Below, one piece after another: positions 32,528 through 40,980 of a stretch of 64,000 nucleotides of DNA. Every line of letters starts with the position of its first letter. Position 1 is the first letter of the stretch. The DNA is from CAVPJW01 sp963705525. Its GTDB lineage: Bacteria > Acidobacteriota > Vicinamibacteria > Vicinamibacterales > CAVPJW01. The DNA lies in NCBI GenBank assembly GCA_963705525.1, contig CAVPJW010000007.1, positions 310,001-374,000 of the forward strand, read 5' to 3'. Below the pieces are notes generated by a model that had not been told where the DNA came from, searched no databases, and worked only from the letters and a program-made list of their open reading frames with translations. Made by a program: the position numbers and the translations under genes.

Positions 32528-33865
32528 TTATCCCAAATGCGCCTTCACGACATCGACGATCTCGTCACCCCAGGCTCGAATTTCTTCCTGATCCTCGCCC
32601 TCCAGCATGACGCGCAGGAGCGGCTCCGTGCCCGAGTAACGCACAAGCAGGCGCCCCTTCCCCGCCAACCGGCGCTCGACCTCGGCGATGACGGCCGACA
32701 CCGCGGGGATCTCGCGGAGCTTTCGCTTCTCCCTGACGCGGACGTTGAGGAGAACCTGCGGATATGTTCGCAGATCGGCGGCCAGGCTGGCCAGTGACCG
32801 TCCGGTCACTTCCATCGTCCGGAGCACGTTCAGCGCCGTGATCAATCCGTCCCCCGTCGTCAGGTAGTCCGCAAAGATGACATGGCCCGACTGTTCTCCG
32901 CCCAGAGAGAGGCCGCGCTTGAGCATCTCTTCCATCACGTACTTGTCGCCGACCGCAGTCCGCACGAGGGCAATGCCGTCAGCCTTGAGCGCCAGCTCGA
33001 GGCCGATGTTGCTCATCACGGTCGCGACAACTGCGTCGCCCCTCAGCCGACCCTCCTCCTTCAGCTGGCGCGCGCACATCAGCAGGACCGCGTCGCCATC
33101 GATCACGTGGCCCTGGTCGTCCACGAAAATCGCCCGGTCTCCGTCCCCGTCGAACGCCACGCCAAACGGCCGGCCACCTTCGGCCACAGTCCGGACGAGG
33201 AGTTGCGGCGACGTCGATCCGCAGTCCAGATTGATGTTGCGGCCGTTGGGCTGGCAGCCCACCGTCTTCACGTCAAAACCGATCGATGACAGGAAACGTG
33301 GAGCCACCTGGCTGGTGGCGCCGTTCGCGCAGTCGACGACAATCGGCAATCGCCCGAGCCGCCCCGATCCCGTCAACACGCGCCGAGCCAGCTCGAGATA
33401 GTCGGGGACGAAGTCGCGGGCGGGCACGTCTGCCGCATTTCCGCTCGGCACCCGCCAGGTCGAGTCGGCCACAATGCTCTCGACCTCGACCTCAAGGCGC
33501 TCGGTGAACTTCTCGCCGGCTCCCGAAAAAACCTTGATGCCGTTGTCCTGAAACGGGTTGTGAGACGCGGAAATCATGATGCCCGCGTCGTACTCCTTCG
33601 AGCGCGTCAGGAACGCCACCGCCGGGGTCGGCACGACGCCCGCGCTTTCCACCGCGGCTCCCGAGCTGGCGGCCCCGTAGGCCAGCTCTCGCTCGATCCA
33701 GATCCCCGATTCGCGCGTGTCGCGCCCAATCAGCAGGCGAAGCGCTCGTGGGCCGGTCAGCGCGCGGACGAGCGCCGCGCCGATGCGTCGAATCGTCGCC
33801 ACATCGAGCGGATACGCGCCCGCGCTGCCACGAATCCCATCCGTGCCAAAGAGTCGGCTGCTCAT
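32528..33865 (-). CDS. glmM: Phosphoglucosamine mutase
   Basis: GlmM converts glucosamine-6-phosphate to glucosamine-1-phosphate for cell-wall precursors. The 445-residue protein has the phosphoserine loop ISASHNPFQDNG (Ser 101), the metal loop FDGDGDRA and the sugar-binding GGEQSGH. It follows cdaA and cdaR, the same order as in Firmicutes, where GlmM binds and inhibits CdaA. Confidence 0.95.
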   Translation of the reverse strand: MSSRLFGTDGIRGSAGAYPLDVATIRRIGAALVRALTGPRALRLLIGRDTRESGIWIERELAYGAASSGAAVESAGVVPTPAVAFLTRSKEYDAGIMISASHNPFQDNGIKVFSGAGEKFTERLEVEVESIVADSTWRVPSGNAADVPARDFVPDYLELARRVLTGSGRLGRLPIVVDCANGATSQVAPRFLSSIGFDVKTVGCQPNGRNINLDCGSTSPQLLVRTVAEGGRPFGVAFDGDGDRAIFVDDQGHVIDGDAVLLMCARQLKEEGRLRGDAVVATVMSNIGLELALKADGIALVRTAVGDKYVMEEMLKRGLSLGGEQSGHVIFADYLTTGDGLITALNVLRTMEVTGRSLASLAADLRTYPQVLLNVRVREKRKLREIPAVSAVIAEVERRLAGKGRLLVRYSGTEPLLRVMLEGEDQEEIRAWGDEIVDVVKAHLG

Positions 33866-33907
33866 TCTTGAAACAAATCGAGATCGGCCGGCGTCAAGCG
33901 CGGAGGA

Positions 33908-34819
33908 TCACCGGATCAGGATCCGAACCGTCTCAGGTTTGAAGCCCACCACTTCGAAACCCGGAATCGGATCGACGCGAACCGACAGATCGTAGCGTCC
34001 AGGGCCCAGGCCGGACACGTCGATGTACGAATTGATCGAATCGGCGTGCAGGAGCTCGATGTGCTGTTGCGCACCTCGCACGCGCACTTCCACCGTCGCG
34101 GGCATCACCTGGCCGGACAGGTTCGACGCCAACCCCTTGAGGCGGACCGGCACGGTGTGCAGCACGCGATCGACTGGCGCCGGAAGGATCTGGACGATCA
34201 CATGCGCCGACCCCGGCGTCTGGAGCCGCACGGACGGCTCCATCACACCCAGTGTCACGGTCTCTTCTCGATCCGAGGTCGCACCCGCTACCGAGACCGG
34301 TTCGGTAATGGCCGAGGTCAGCCGCCCAAGCGCCGTCTGAGGTCCGGCGACGACGATGGTCTGAGGATCGACCGAGACCTTTCCCACGACATAGCCGGGT
34401 GCCGGTTCCCCAGTGATGGCGGGTGTCACAGGAATCTCGGCCGTTCCCGCGTTCTCGAACGACAACGCGACCGTCGGCGGGCTGACATGCTCCACCTCCA
34501 CGCCAAACGGGGTGCGCACCTCGTCGTCTGTCAGGTGATAGAGCCGACGACCTGGACGCGCGGACTGAACATCGATGATCGCGACGAGGTCGCCCGGAAC
34601 CAGGCGCCCCAGCGTGCTCGCTGCACCTCTCACGCGCACATCCACCAGCTGCGGCGGATCTTCAACGAGCTGCAGCTTCTCGGGCATGTTCTGAATCTCG
34701 AGCGGCACGCGGAGACCGCGCTCGACGGTCTGCTCCCCAGCCACGGTCAGCCACAGCAGCAGCGCAATCGCGAGCGACAGCAGCTTCAACCCGATGTGTC
34801 CGAATGGGCGAAAGGCCAT
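33908..34819 (-). CDS. cdaR: CdaR/YbbR-domain regulator of c-di-AMP synthase
   Basis: The 303-residue protein has an N-terminal membrane helix (LKLLSLAIALLLWLTVAG) and three to four YbbR beta-domains outside the membrane, each with a V-x-V-R-x-G/A-type strand. CdaR proteins bind and tune CdaA. ATG 34819 is chosen because it overlaps the cdaA stop (TGATG) and directly precedes the helix; the longer open frame upstream lies inside cdaA. Confidence 0.87.
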   Translation of the reverse strand: MAFRPFGHIGLKLLSLAIALLLWLTVAGEQTVERGLRVPLEIQNMPEKLQLVEDPPQLVDVRVRGAASTLGRLVPGDLVAIIDVQSARPGRRLYHLTDDEVRTPFGVEVEHVSPPTVALSFENAGTAEIPVTPAITGEPAPGYVVGKVSVDPQTIVVAGPQTALGRLTSAITEPVSVAGATSDREETVTLGVMEPSVRLQTPGSAHVIVQILPAPVDRVLHTVPVRLKGLASNLSGQVMPATVEVRVRGAQQHIELLHADSINSYIDVSGLGPGRYDLSVRVDPIPGFEVVGFKPETVRILIR

Positions 34820-35631
34820 CAGGTGACCGTTTCCGGTTTGTCGTCGGCGGCCGCCCGACTTCCAAGCAGGAGCTCCCGAAGCCGTGTGCGCAGCTCGTCC
34901 TTCTCCAGATGCCGCTCGATCCTGCCGTCGATGGCCACAGAGATGGAACCAGTCTCCTCGGAAATCACGACCGCGATCGCGTCGTTCTCCTCGGTGAGCC
35001 CGATGGCGGCACGATGCCTGGTGCCGAGCTCCCGGCTCAGCCGAGGATTGACGGTCAGGGGCAGAAAGCACGCGGCGGCCGCGATCCGATCTCCCGCGAC
35101 AATGACGGCCCCGTCGTGGAGCGGGGATCGCACCTGAAAGATGCTGACCAGCAGATCGTAAGTGAGCATCGCATCGAGCGGAATGCCACCCTCGATGTAG
35201 TTTCGAAGGCCGATCTGCCGTTCGATGACGATGATGCCGCCGACTCGCTGCTGCGAGAGCATGGCGGCGGCGACGGCGACTTCTTCGACGGCTTCCTCGG
35301 CGCCCTCAGGCCGCGCCAGGTAGCGAAAGAAGGGTGCGCGTCCAAGATGCGCGAGCGCACGGCGGATGTCAGACTGGAAGAGCACGATCGCCCCAAACAC
35401 CATGTAGCCGACGAGGTTCCGGATGATCCAGTTCACCGTCTCGAGCCTGCCCATCTGCGAGACGTAGAAGACGCCCGCGATGAGCGCCGAACCCACGGCC
35501 ATCTGGACCGCGCGAGTTCCGCGAATGAGCTTCAGCACCTCGTAGATCGCAATCGACACGATCGCAATGTCGAGGAGGTCCCACCAGGTCAACGCCGGAC
35601 GGCGAAGGAGGTCGCCGAGCCATTGAGTCAT
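34819..35631 (-). CDS. cdaA: Diadenylate cyclase CdaA (c-di-AMP synthase)
   Basis: The 270-residue membrane enzyme makes c-di-AMP from two ATP. Membrane helices fill residues 15-75, then the DAC domain has LHDGAVIVAGDRI (DGA motif) and GTRHRAAIGLTEE (RHR motif). It lies between folP (4-base overlap) and cdaR (1-base overlap). c-di-AMP controls potassium and osmotic balance in other bacteria. Confidence 0.94.
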   Translation of the reverse strand: MTQWLGDLLRRPALTWWDLLDIAIVSIAIYEVLKLIRGTRAVQMAVGSALIAGVFYVSQMGRLETVNWIIRNLVGYMVFGAIVLFQSDIRRALAHLGRAPFFRYLARPEGAEEAVEEVAVAAAMLSQQRVGGIIVIERQIGLRNYIEGGIPLDAMLTYDLLVSIFQVRSPLHDGAVIVAGDRIAAAACFLPLTVNPRLSRELGTRHRAAIGLTEENDAIAVVISEETGSISVAIDGRIERHLEKDELRTRLRELLLGSRAAADDKPETVT

Positions 35632-36524
35632 GGCTCGATCTCCTCTGCGGCATGTCGGATGCGATCGGCGACGCGAACTACCTGCGCCATCTCGCCGACA
35701 TCGTGCACCCGGATGATGTGCGCGCCGCCGAGCACCGCCGCGGTCACTGCGGCCGCGGTGCCCCAGAGACGCTCCGTCGCCGGCGTGTCGCCGAGGGCCG
35801 CCTTCAGAAAGGACTTGCGCGAGGGGCCGACGAGGATCGGCCGATCGAGGCGAGACAGGTCGGAGATCCGTCCGAGCACCGCGAAGCTGTGCTCCGCCTT
35901 CTTGGCGAAGCCGATGCCCGGATCGAGGATGATGGCCTCACGGGCCACGCCGGCCGCAAGCGCTACACTCAGGCTGTCTTCCAGCTCCGCGGCCACCTCG
36001 CCCATCAGCGATTCGTACTTCGCGGTTTGATACATGTCTCTGGACCGGCCACGTGTGTGCATCAACACCAGTCCCGCGCGGCAACTCGCGACGACTTCGG
36101 CGAGCGCCGGATCATACCGCAAGCCGCTGATATCGTTCACAATCGCGGCGCCCTCCTCGATCGCGACTCTGGCAACACCTGCCTTGTATGTGTCGACCGA
36201 GATGGGGAGTCGCAGGCGGCCGGCAACGCCCCGGAGCACCGGGACGATGCGTGCCAGCTCCTCGTCGAGTGGAAGAGGATCGGCGCCCGGGCGCGTTGAT
36301 TCGCCGCCGATGTCGACGAGGTCAGCGCCGTCCGCCTCCATCTGGAGCGCAGCATCGACGGCCCGGCCGGTTTCGAGATATTTGCCGCCGTCGGCGAACG
36401 AATCGGGTGTGACGTTGATCACACCCATGACGAGCGTGCGCTCGCCCAGGCGTAATTCGCGGGATGCGGTCGGAAGCGGGACGATGTAGGGCTTGCGCGG
36501 AGACAGCAACGACGTGCGCGGCAA
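35628..36524 (-). CDS. folP: Dihydropteroate synthase
   Basis: FolP joins p-aminobenzoate to the pterin pyrophosphate, the sulfonamide-sensitive step of folate synthesis. The 298-residue barrel has MGVINVTPDSFADGG, DIGGESTRPGA, INDISGLRYDP and GPSRKSFL. It starts 17 bases after ftsH, as in many bacterial ftsH-folP pairs. Confidence 0.95.
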   Translation of the reverse strand: MPRTSLLSPRKPYIVPLPTASRELRLGERTLVMGVINVTPDSFADGGKYLETGRAVDAALQMEADGADLVDIGGESTRPGADPLPLDEELARIVPVLRGVAGRLRLPISVDTYKAGVARVAIEEGAAIVNDISGLRYDPALAEVVASCRAGLVLMHTRGRSRDMYQTAKYESLMGEVAAELEDSLSVALAAGVAREAIILDPGIGFAKKAEHSFAVLGRISDLSRLDRPILVGPSRKSFLKAALGDTPATERLWGTAAAVTAAVLGGAHIIRVHDVGEMAQVVRVADRIRHAAEEIEP

Positions 36525-36541
36525 TGCCTCCGGTGAGGCGC

Positions 36542-38467
36542 CTACTCCTGCGGCAGCGGTTTCTTGAGCGACGGGAGCGGCGGAACGAGCGTCGTCCGTT
36601 CCTTCTGGCGACGACGCGATTCGTCTTCCTCGATGGTCGTCGAGGGTGTCGGTGTCTCGGATGCGCGAAGCTCATCGAGCGCCTGGCCCGACGCGAGGCG
36701 CTTGACCTGCTCGCCGTCGAGCACCTCTCGCTGGAGGAGCGCGTCGGCGATCTTCCCGAGTGTCGCCTTCTGTTCAACGAGGAGCACCTGCGAACGCTCG
36801 TAGTTCTCAGTGACGATCTTCTTGACCTCCTGATCGATCTTGAGCGCTGTCTCCTCGCTGTAGTCCTGGTGCTGGGCGATCTCGCGTCCGAGGAAAATCT
36901 GCTCTTCCTTCTTGCCGAAGGTCAGCGGACCCATGGCATCGCTCATGCCCCACTCGCACACCATGCGGCGCGCCAGCTCGGTCGCGCGCTCGAGGTCGTT
37001 GCCGGCCCCGGTCGTGATGCTGTCGTTGGTGATCTCCTCGGCGATTCTTCCGCCGAGCAGAATCGCGATCTGATCGTTCAGGTATTCCTTCGAATAGTTG
37101 TGCTTCTCGTCCACAGGCAACTGCTGCGTGAGACCGAGCGCCATGCCGCGCGGAATGATCGTCACCTTGTGAATCGGATCGGCGTTCGGCAGTATGACGG
37201 TCAGCAGCGCATGACCGGCCTCATGGATCGCAGTGATCCTCTTCTCGGCGTCGCTGATGATCATGGACCGGCGCTCCGAGCCCATGAGCACCTTGTCCTT
37301 GGCGAATTCGAAGTCCATCATCCGCACGGTCTTCAGGTTGTAGCGTGCCGCGCTCAACGCGGCTTCGTTCACCAGATTGGCGAGATCGGCCCCGCAGAAC
37401 CCCGAGGTTCCCCTGGCCAGCACCGACACATCCACATCGTCGGAGAGCGGAATCTTCTTCGTGTGAACCGCCAGGATCCCTTCGCGTCCCTTCACGTCGG
37501 GCCGGTTGACAACGATGCGTCGATCGAAACGACCGGGCCGGAGGAGCGCGGGATCGAGAACATCAGGACGATTGGTGGCGGCAACGAGGATGACGCCCTC
37601 GTTCGACTCGAATCCATCCATCTCCACCAGCAGCTGATTCAGGGTCTGCTCGCGCTCGTCATGCCCACCACCGAGGCCGGCGCCGCGATGCCGACCGACG
37701 GCGTCGATTTCATCGATGAAGACGATGCAGGGTGCATTCTTCTTCCCCTGCTCGAACAGATCGCGGACGCGTGATGCGCCGACGCCGACGAACATCTCCA
37801 CGAAATCAGAGCCGCTGATCGAGAAGAACGGCACATTCGCTTCCCCGGCTACGGCACGCGCCAGGAGCGTCTTGCCGGTGCCGGGAGCACCCATCAGGAG
37901 CACGCCCTTCGGAATGCGCCCACCGAGCTTCTGGAACTTCTGCGGTTCCTTGAGGAACTCGATGATCTCCTGCAGTTCCTCTTTGGCCTCATCCACACCG
38001 GCCACATCCTTGAACGTCACCTTCTTCTGTGAGCTCGATGACAGCTTCGCCTTGCTCTTGCCGAACGAGAGCGCCTTGTTGCCGCCGCTCTGCATCTGCC
38101 GCATGAAGAAGATCCAGAATCCGATCAACAGGAGGATGGGCGCCCAGGAATAGAGCAGCGCCGCCCACGGACTGGTCGTCGGTTCCTTGGCGTTGACGAC
38201 GACGTTCCGTTCGATCAGGCGGTTGGCGAGACCTTCGTACTGATCAGGAGCGTATGTCTTGAAGCTCTCGTTGGCTTTGGAGATGCCGTTGATTTCGTTG
38301 CCCGTGATGGTGACTCGCGCGACCTGTCCGGAATCGACCCAGGACATGAACTCGGAGAAACTCACTGGCCGGTCATGAGTCTGGAACCGCGTCGAGAAGT
38401 TCCACACGAGAACTCCCACGACGACCAGGACCATCCAGAACAACAAACTCTTCAGGGTCGAGTTCAC
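36542..38467 (-). CDS. ftsH: ATP-dependent zinc metalloprotease FtsH
   Basis: FtsH is a membrane AAA+ protease that removes damaged membrane proteins and short-lived regulators. The 641-residue protein has two N-terminal helices (LLFWMVLVVVGVLVWNF and WAALLYSWAPILLLIGFWIF), Walker A GAPGTGKTLL, Walker B VFIDEIDAVG, the second region of homology and the zinc motif HEAGH. A charged C-terminal tail follows. It overlaps tilS by four bases. Confidence 0.96.
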   Translation of the reverse strand: MNSTLKSLLFWMVLVVVGVLVWNFSTRFQTHDRPVSFSEFMSWVDSGQVARVTITGNEINGISKANESFKTYAPDQYEGLANRLIERNVVVNAKEPTTSPWAALLYSWAPILLLIGFWIFFMRQMQSGGNKALSFGKSKAKLSSSSQKKVTFKDVAGVDEAKEELQEIIEFLKEPQKFQKLGGRIPKGVLLMGAPGTGKTLLARAVAGEANVPFFSISGSDFVEMFVGVGASRVRDLFEQGKKNAPCIVFIDEIDAVGRHRGAGLGGGHDEREQTLNQLLVEMDGFESNEGVILVAATNRPDVLDPALLRPGRFDRRIVVNRPDVKGREGILAVHTKKIPLSDDVDVSVLARGTSGFCGADLANLVNEAALSAARYNLKTVRMMDFEFAKDKVLMGSERRSMIISDAEKRITAIHEAGHALLTVILPNADPIHKVTIIPRGMALGLTQQLPVDEKHNYSKEYLNDQIAILLGGRIAEEITNDSITTGAGNDLERATELARRMVCEWGMSDAMGPLTFGKKEEQIFLGREIAQHQDYSEETALKIDQEVKKIVTENYERSQVLLVEQKATLGKIADALLQREVLDGEQVKRLASGQALDELRASETPTPSTTIEEDESRRRQKERTTLVPPLPSLKKPLPQE

Positions 38468-39891
38468 GCCAAGCCTCCCACGTGCCTAATTTTCAAGATT
38501 ATCACGGCTTCTGTCCGGTCAGTCACCCTAAACTTCTCTTCGATCGCATGGCCGACGACCCAGACAATCTGGTCCTCCCGGTTGACGACCAGTGGAATCC
38601 GGTCCCGTTCTGCCCGCGCAACCTTCCGATCGACGAAGAAGTCCTGCAGTTTCTTCCGCCCGTGCAGCCCGAGCGGCTGAAAGCTGTCACCGGGCTTCCG
38701 GCTGCGAACCACGAGCCCTCCGGCGGCGCCCATCGATTCAATCACGGCCGTATCGCCTCGCGACGACAGCGGCTCGATCGGCCCGGAGCTGCGGTTCACG
38801 ATCTCTGCCGTAATTGCACAACCGGCCTCGGGAAGCCGAATGTTGCCGGGAACTGGCAATTCATACCGAAAGCCCGCGGGCCGGCTGAGTTCCCCCTGTT
38901 GCGCGGTCCTACGAGTTAAGACGATCATCCGGGCCCGACGTTCCACTTTGACACCAGGAAGGTCGATTCGGCCCTCACCGGACTCCCCCGCCACCGCCAG
39001 CGCCAGGACGTCGTCGATGCGCTCGAACCCGGCCGCACGGGGGCCAGACAGTCGAGCCAGCGCACGTTGGACCACGCGCGAACCGAGCGCCGCCGGCAGC
39101 TCGCCGAGGGCGTCGAGATCGATGGACACCCAGTCACTATCTGCCGCGGTCACGTCCAGCTCGGCCTCCGCGGCGCGATCGTCGAGATATCGCCCATCCT
39201 CGCGGGCGATAGCCGCCTCGCGGGACAGGACCTTCACGATCGCTGGATTGAACCGCTCGGCCAGCAGTGGCATCAGCTCGTGGCGGACGCGATTTCGTGG
39301 CACGGCAACATCGCGGTTCGTCTCGTCCTCGCGGAACGCCGCGCCGATGTCGCCGAGGTACACACGCAGGTCGTCCCGCGTCGTCTCGAGTAGTGGTCGC
39401 ACGACGATGCCGCTCCGCGGATGCATGGCGCCGAGGCCTCGGGGGCCCGCGCCGCGGAGGAGTCGAAGGAGAAAGGTCTCGGCCTGATCGTCGCGTGTGT
39501 GTCCGAGCGCCAGCCGCGCGCCGTTCAACTGCACAAGGGCACGCTCATAGAAACTGTATCGGGCCCGATGTCCGGCGTCTTCAACCGACGTGCCCTCGTT
39601 CTGCGCAAGCTGGCCAACATCGCAGGCCTCGCTGACGAGCGGCACGGAAAGCCGTCTGGCCAGCTCACGGCAGAAGGCTTCGTCTTCGTCGGCGGCACCG
39701 GGACGAAGCTGGTGGTTCAGGTGCGCGAGGCCCGCAAGTGTGAACGTTCCGGGACCGGTCAGCTCCGAGAGGATGTGCGCAAGAGCCACCGAATCGGAGC
39801 CGCCGGAGACGGCCGCCACGACCCGTCCGGCATCGGGCATCAGGCGATGTCGTCGAATCGTCCGCAGGACGCGCGCGGCAACTGGATGCAT
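38464..39891 (-). CDS. tilS: tRNA(Ile)-lysidine synthase
   Basis: TilS changes C34 of tRNA(Ile2) to lysidine so that it reads AUA. The 475-residue protein has the PP-loop AAVSGGSDSVAL near residue 28, the ALGHTRDDQAETFLLRLLRG motif and C-terminal TilS domains (DSFQPLGLHGRKKLQDFFVDRK). It is the first gene of the operon running through ftsH, folP, cdaA, cdaR, glmM and pdxJ. Confidence 0.94.
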   Translation of the reverse strand: MHPVAARVLRTIRRHRLMPDAGRVVAAVSGGSDSVALAHILSELTGPGTFTLAGLAHLNHQLRPGAADEDEAFCRELARRLSVPLVSEACDVGQLAQNEGTSVEDAGHRARYSFYERALVQLNGARLALGHTRDDQAETFLLRLLRGAGPRGLGAMHPRSGIVVRPLLETTRDDLRVYLGDIGAAFREDETNRDVAVPRNRVRHELMPLLAERFNPAIVKVLSREAAIAREDGRYLDDRAAEAELDVTAADSDWVSIDLDALGELPAALGSRVVQRALARLSGPRAAGFERIDDVLALAVAGESGEGRIDLPGVKVERRARMIVLTRRTAQQGELSRPAGFRYELPVPGNIRLPEAGCAITAEIVNRSSGPIEPLSSRGDTAVIESMGAAGGLVVRSRKPGDSFQPLGLHGRKKLQDFFVDRKVARAERDRIPLVVNREDQIVWVVGHAIEEKFRVTDRTEAVIILKIRHVGGLA

Positions 39892-39980
39892 GACAGGGAA
39901 TGAACGGCATGAACGCGGACGGTCGTCTCTGCGCGTGACGCGCGAACTGGACGCGGCTGGGAGCCGTTCACTCCGGAAAT

Positions 39981-40057
39981 TGGTGCCGGTGCAGGGACTT
40001 GAACCCCGGACTCCGCGGATATGAGCCGCGTGCTCTAACCAACTGAGCTACACCGGC
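39981..40057 (-). tRNA. tRNA with anticodon CAU, probably elongator Met
   Basis: The minus strand folds as a full cloverleaf: acceptor GCCGGTG/CACCGGC, D-arm GCTC...GAGC, anticodon stem CGCGG/CCGCG with loop CTCATAT (anticodon CAT at 40023-40021), T-arm CGGGG-TTCAAGT-CCCTG, discriminator A and encoded CCA. The acceptor stem is close to elongator Met tRNAs. A tRNA(Ile2) with lysidine, the TilS substrate, has the same anticodon and is not strictly excluded. Confidence 0.93.
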
Positions 40058-40067
40058 AGAACTTCTT

Positions 40068-40076
40068 AGTGTAGCA
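40068..40076 (-). promoter_or_regulatory. Extended -10 promoter of the tRNA gene
   Basis: On minus, TGCTACACT gives a TGn extension and a TACACT box (40073-40068), about 10 bases before the mature tRNA 5' end at 40057. It resembles the two pyr promoters in layout. Confidence 0.5.
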
Positions 40077-40187
40077 TCACGCCCGATCCTCAGGCTACGT
40101 CCCGCCCGGGGCGGCGCATGAGAAGCCCCCGGTTGTCGCCGCTCGTCGCCCTCGCGTCAACGACTGCATTTCTCGGAGGCGACCGCT

Positions 40188-40877
40188 CTACTCGTACCTG
40201 AGCGGCGGATACCACTTCGCGCCGCGGCCTTCGGGGGTGAGATCGAGCAGGTTCCACAGCGGCCAGACGATGTCGATGTGGCGCGGGTCTTGTCCCGGAT
40301 CGGGGGGCGCGTAGAGAAGCTCGCTGCCGTAGAAATGATGCACGACTCCGTCGCGTCGGACGAAGACGTTCATCATCGGCATCTGACCGCCGTCGGGCGT
40401 CTCGCCGTGGTAGTCGCGGTTGTAGGTGTTCTGAGCGCTCGAGAGCAGCCGCACGCGCTGCCATCCGCGGCCGCGCGCAAACTCACGAATGCGCTCGACG
40501 GGCGACTTGGCGACGACGGCGAAATTCGTTCGTTCTGTGAGATGAGGGGCGACGGCATTGAAGCCATCGATGAGCGATGAACACATCGGGCACGGAGCCG
40601 CCATCGCGGGCCCGTACATGAAGCTGTAGAGAAGCAGGGTGTCCTTGCCGGGCTCGAACAGCTCGCTCAGTCGGACCGTGCGGGTCGTCGAGCGATCACT
40701 CAGATCTCTCCCGCCTTCCTCGAACACGTAATCCTCGGGCGGCTTTCCGCCAAGCGGCTGCTGACGCCGCAGCGCGGCGACTCTTTCGATCTGTCGCCGA
40801 AGATCGACTTCCGCGTCGAGCAACTCATTCCGCGCGCGCCGGTATTCAGCGGTTTCGTTGGGGAATGTTGCAGCCAT
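40188..40877 (-). CDS. DUF899 family thioredoxin-like protein
   Basis: The 229-residue protein matches DUF899, a thioredoxin-fold family with unknown substrate. Marks are ELLDAEVDLRRQIERVAALR at the start, DYVFEEGG, LLLYSFMYGP, then the Cys pair in APCPMCSSLIDGF, and HFYGSELLY near the end. ATG 40877 is chosen; an ATG at 40901 is also in frame. It stands alone between the tRNA and the DUF1501 gene. Confidence 0.87.
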   Translation of the reverse strand: MAATFPNETAEYRRARNELLDAEVDLRRQIERVAALRRQQPLGGKPPEDYVFEEGGRDLSDRSTTRTVRLSELFEPGKDTLLLYSFMYGPAMAAPCPMCSSLIDGFNAVAPHLTERTNFAVVAKSPVERIREFARGRGWQRVRLLSSAQNTYNRDYHGETPDGGQMPMMNVFVRRDGVVHHFYGSELLYAPPDPGQDPRHIDIVWPLWNLLDLTPEGRGAKWYPPLRYE

Positions 40878-40905
40878 CGTCGTTGGTCTTCGTTGCCCCA
40901 CGCTT

Positions 40906-40959
40906 GCCAGACCTGAAGGTCTGGCCTACGTACTGAAGGCCCGGTTTGCCGAAGCCGGG
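40906..40959. repeat. Pair of REP-like hairpins
   Basis: GCCAGACCTGAAGGTCTGGC (40906-40925) is an 8-bp stem with a TGAA loop. CCCGGTTT and AAGCCGGG (40940-40959) form a second 8-bp stem with a GCCG loop and one G-U pair. They follow the end of the DUF1501 gene and may act as its terminator or as a repetitive palindrome. Confidence 0.6.
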
Positions 40960-40980
40960 TGCCCGTAGCCCGGAGCCTGC

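Noticed and set aside
34820..35071. Extended N-terminus for CdaR
   Set aside because: The extra codons lie in the cdaA coding region in another frame; ATG 34819 with the TGATG overlap and membrane helix is the natural start.
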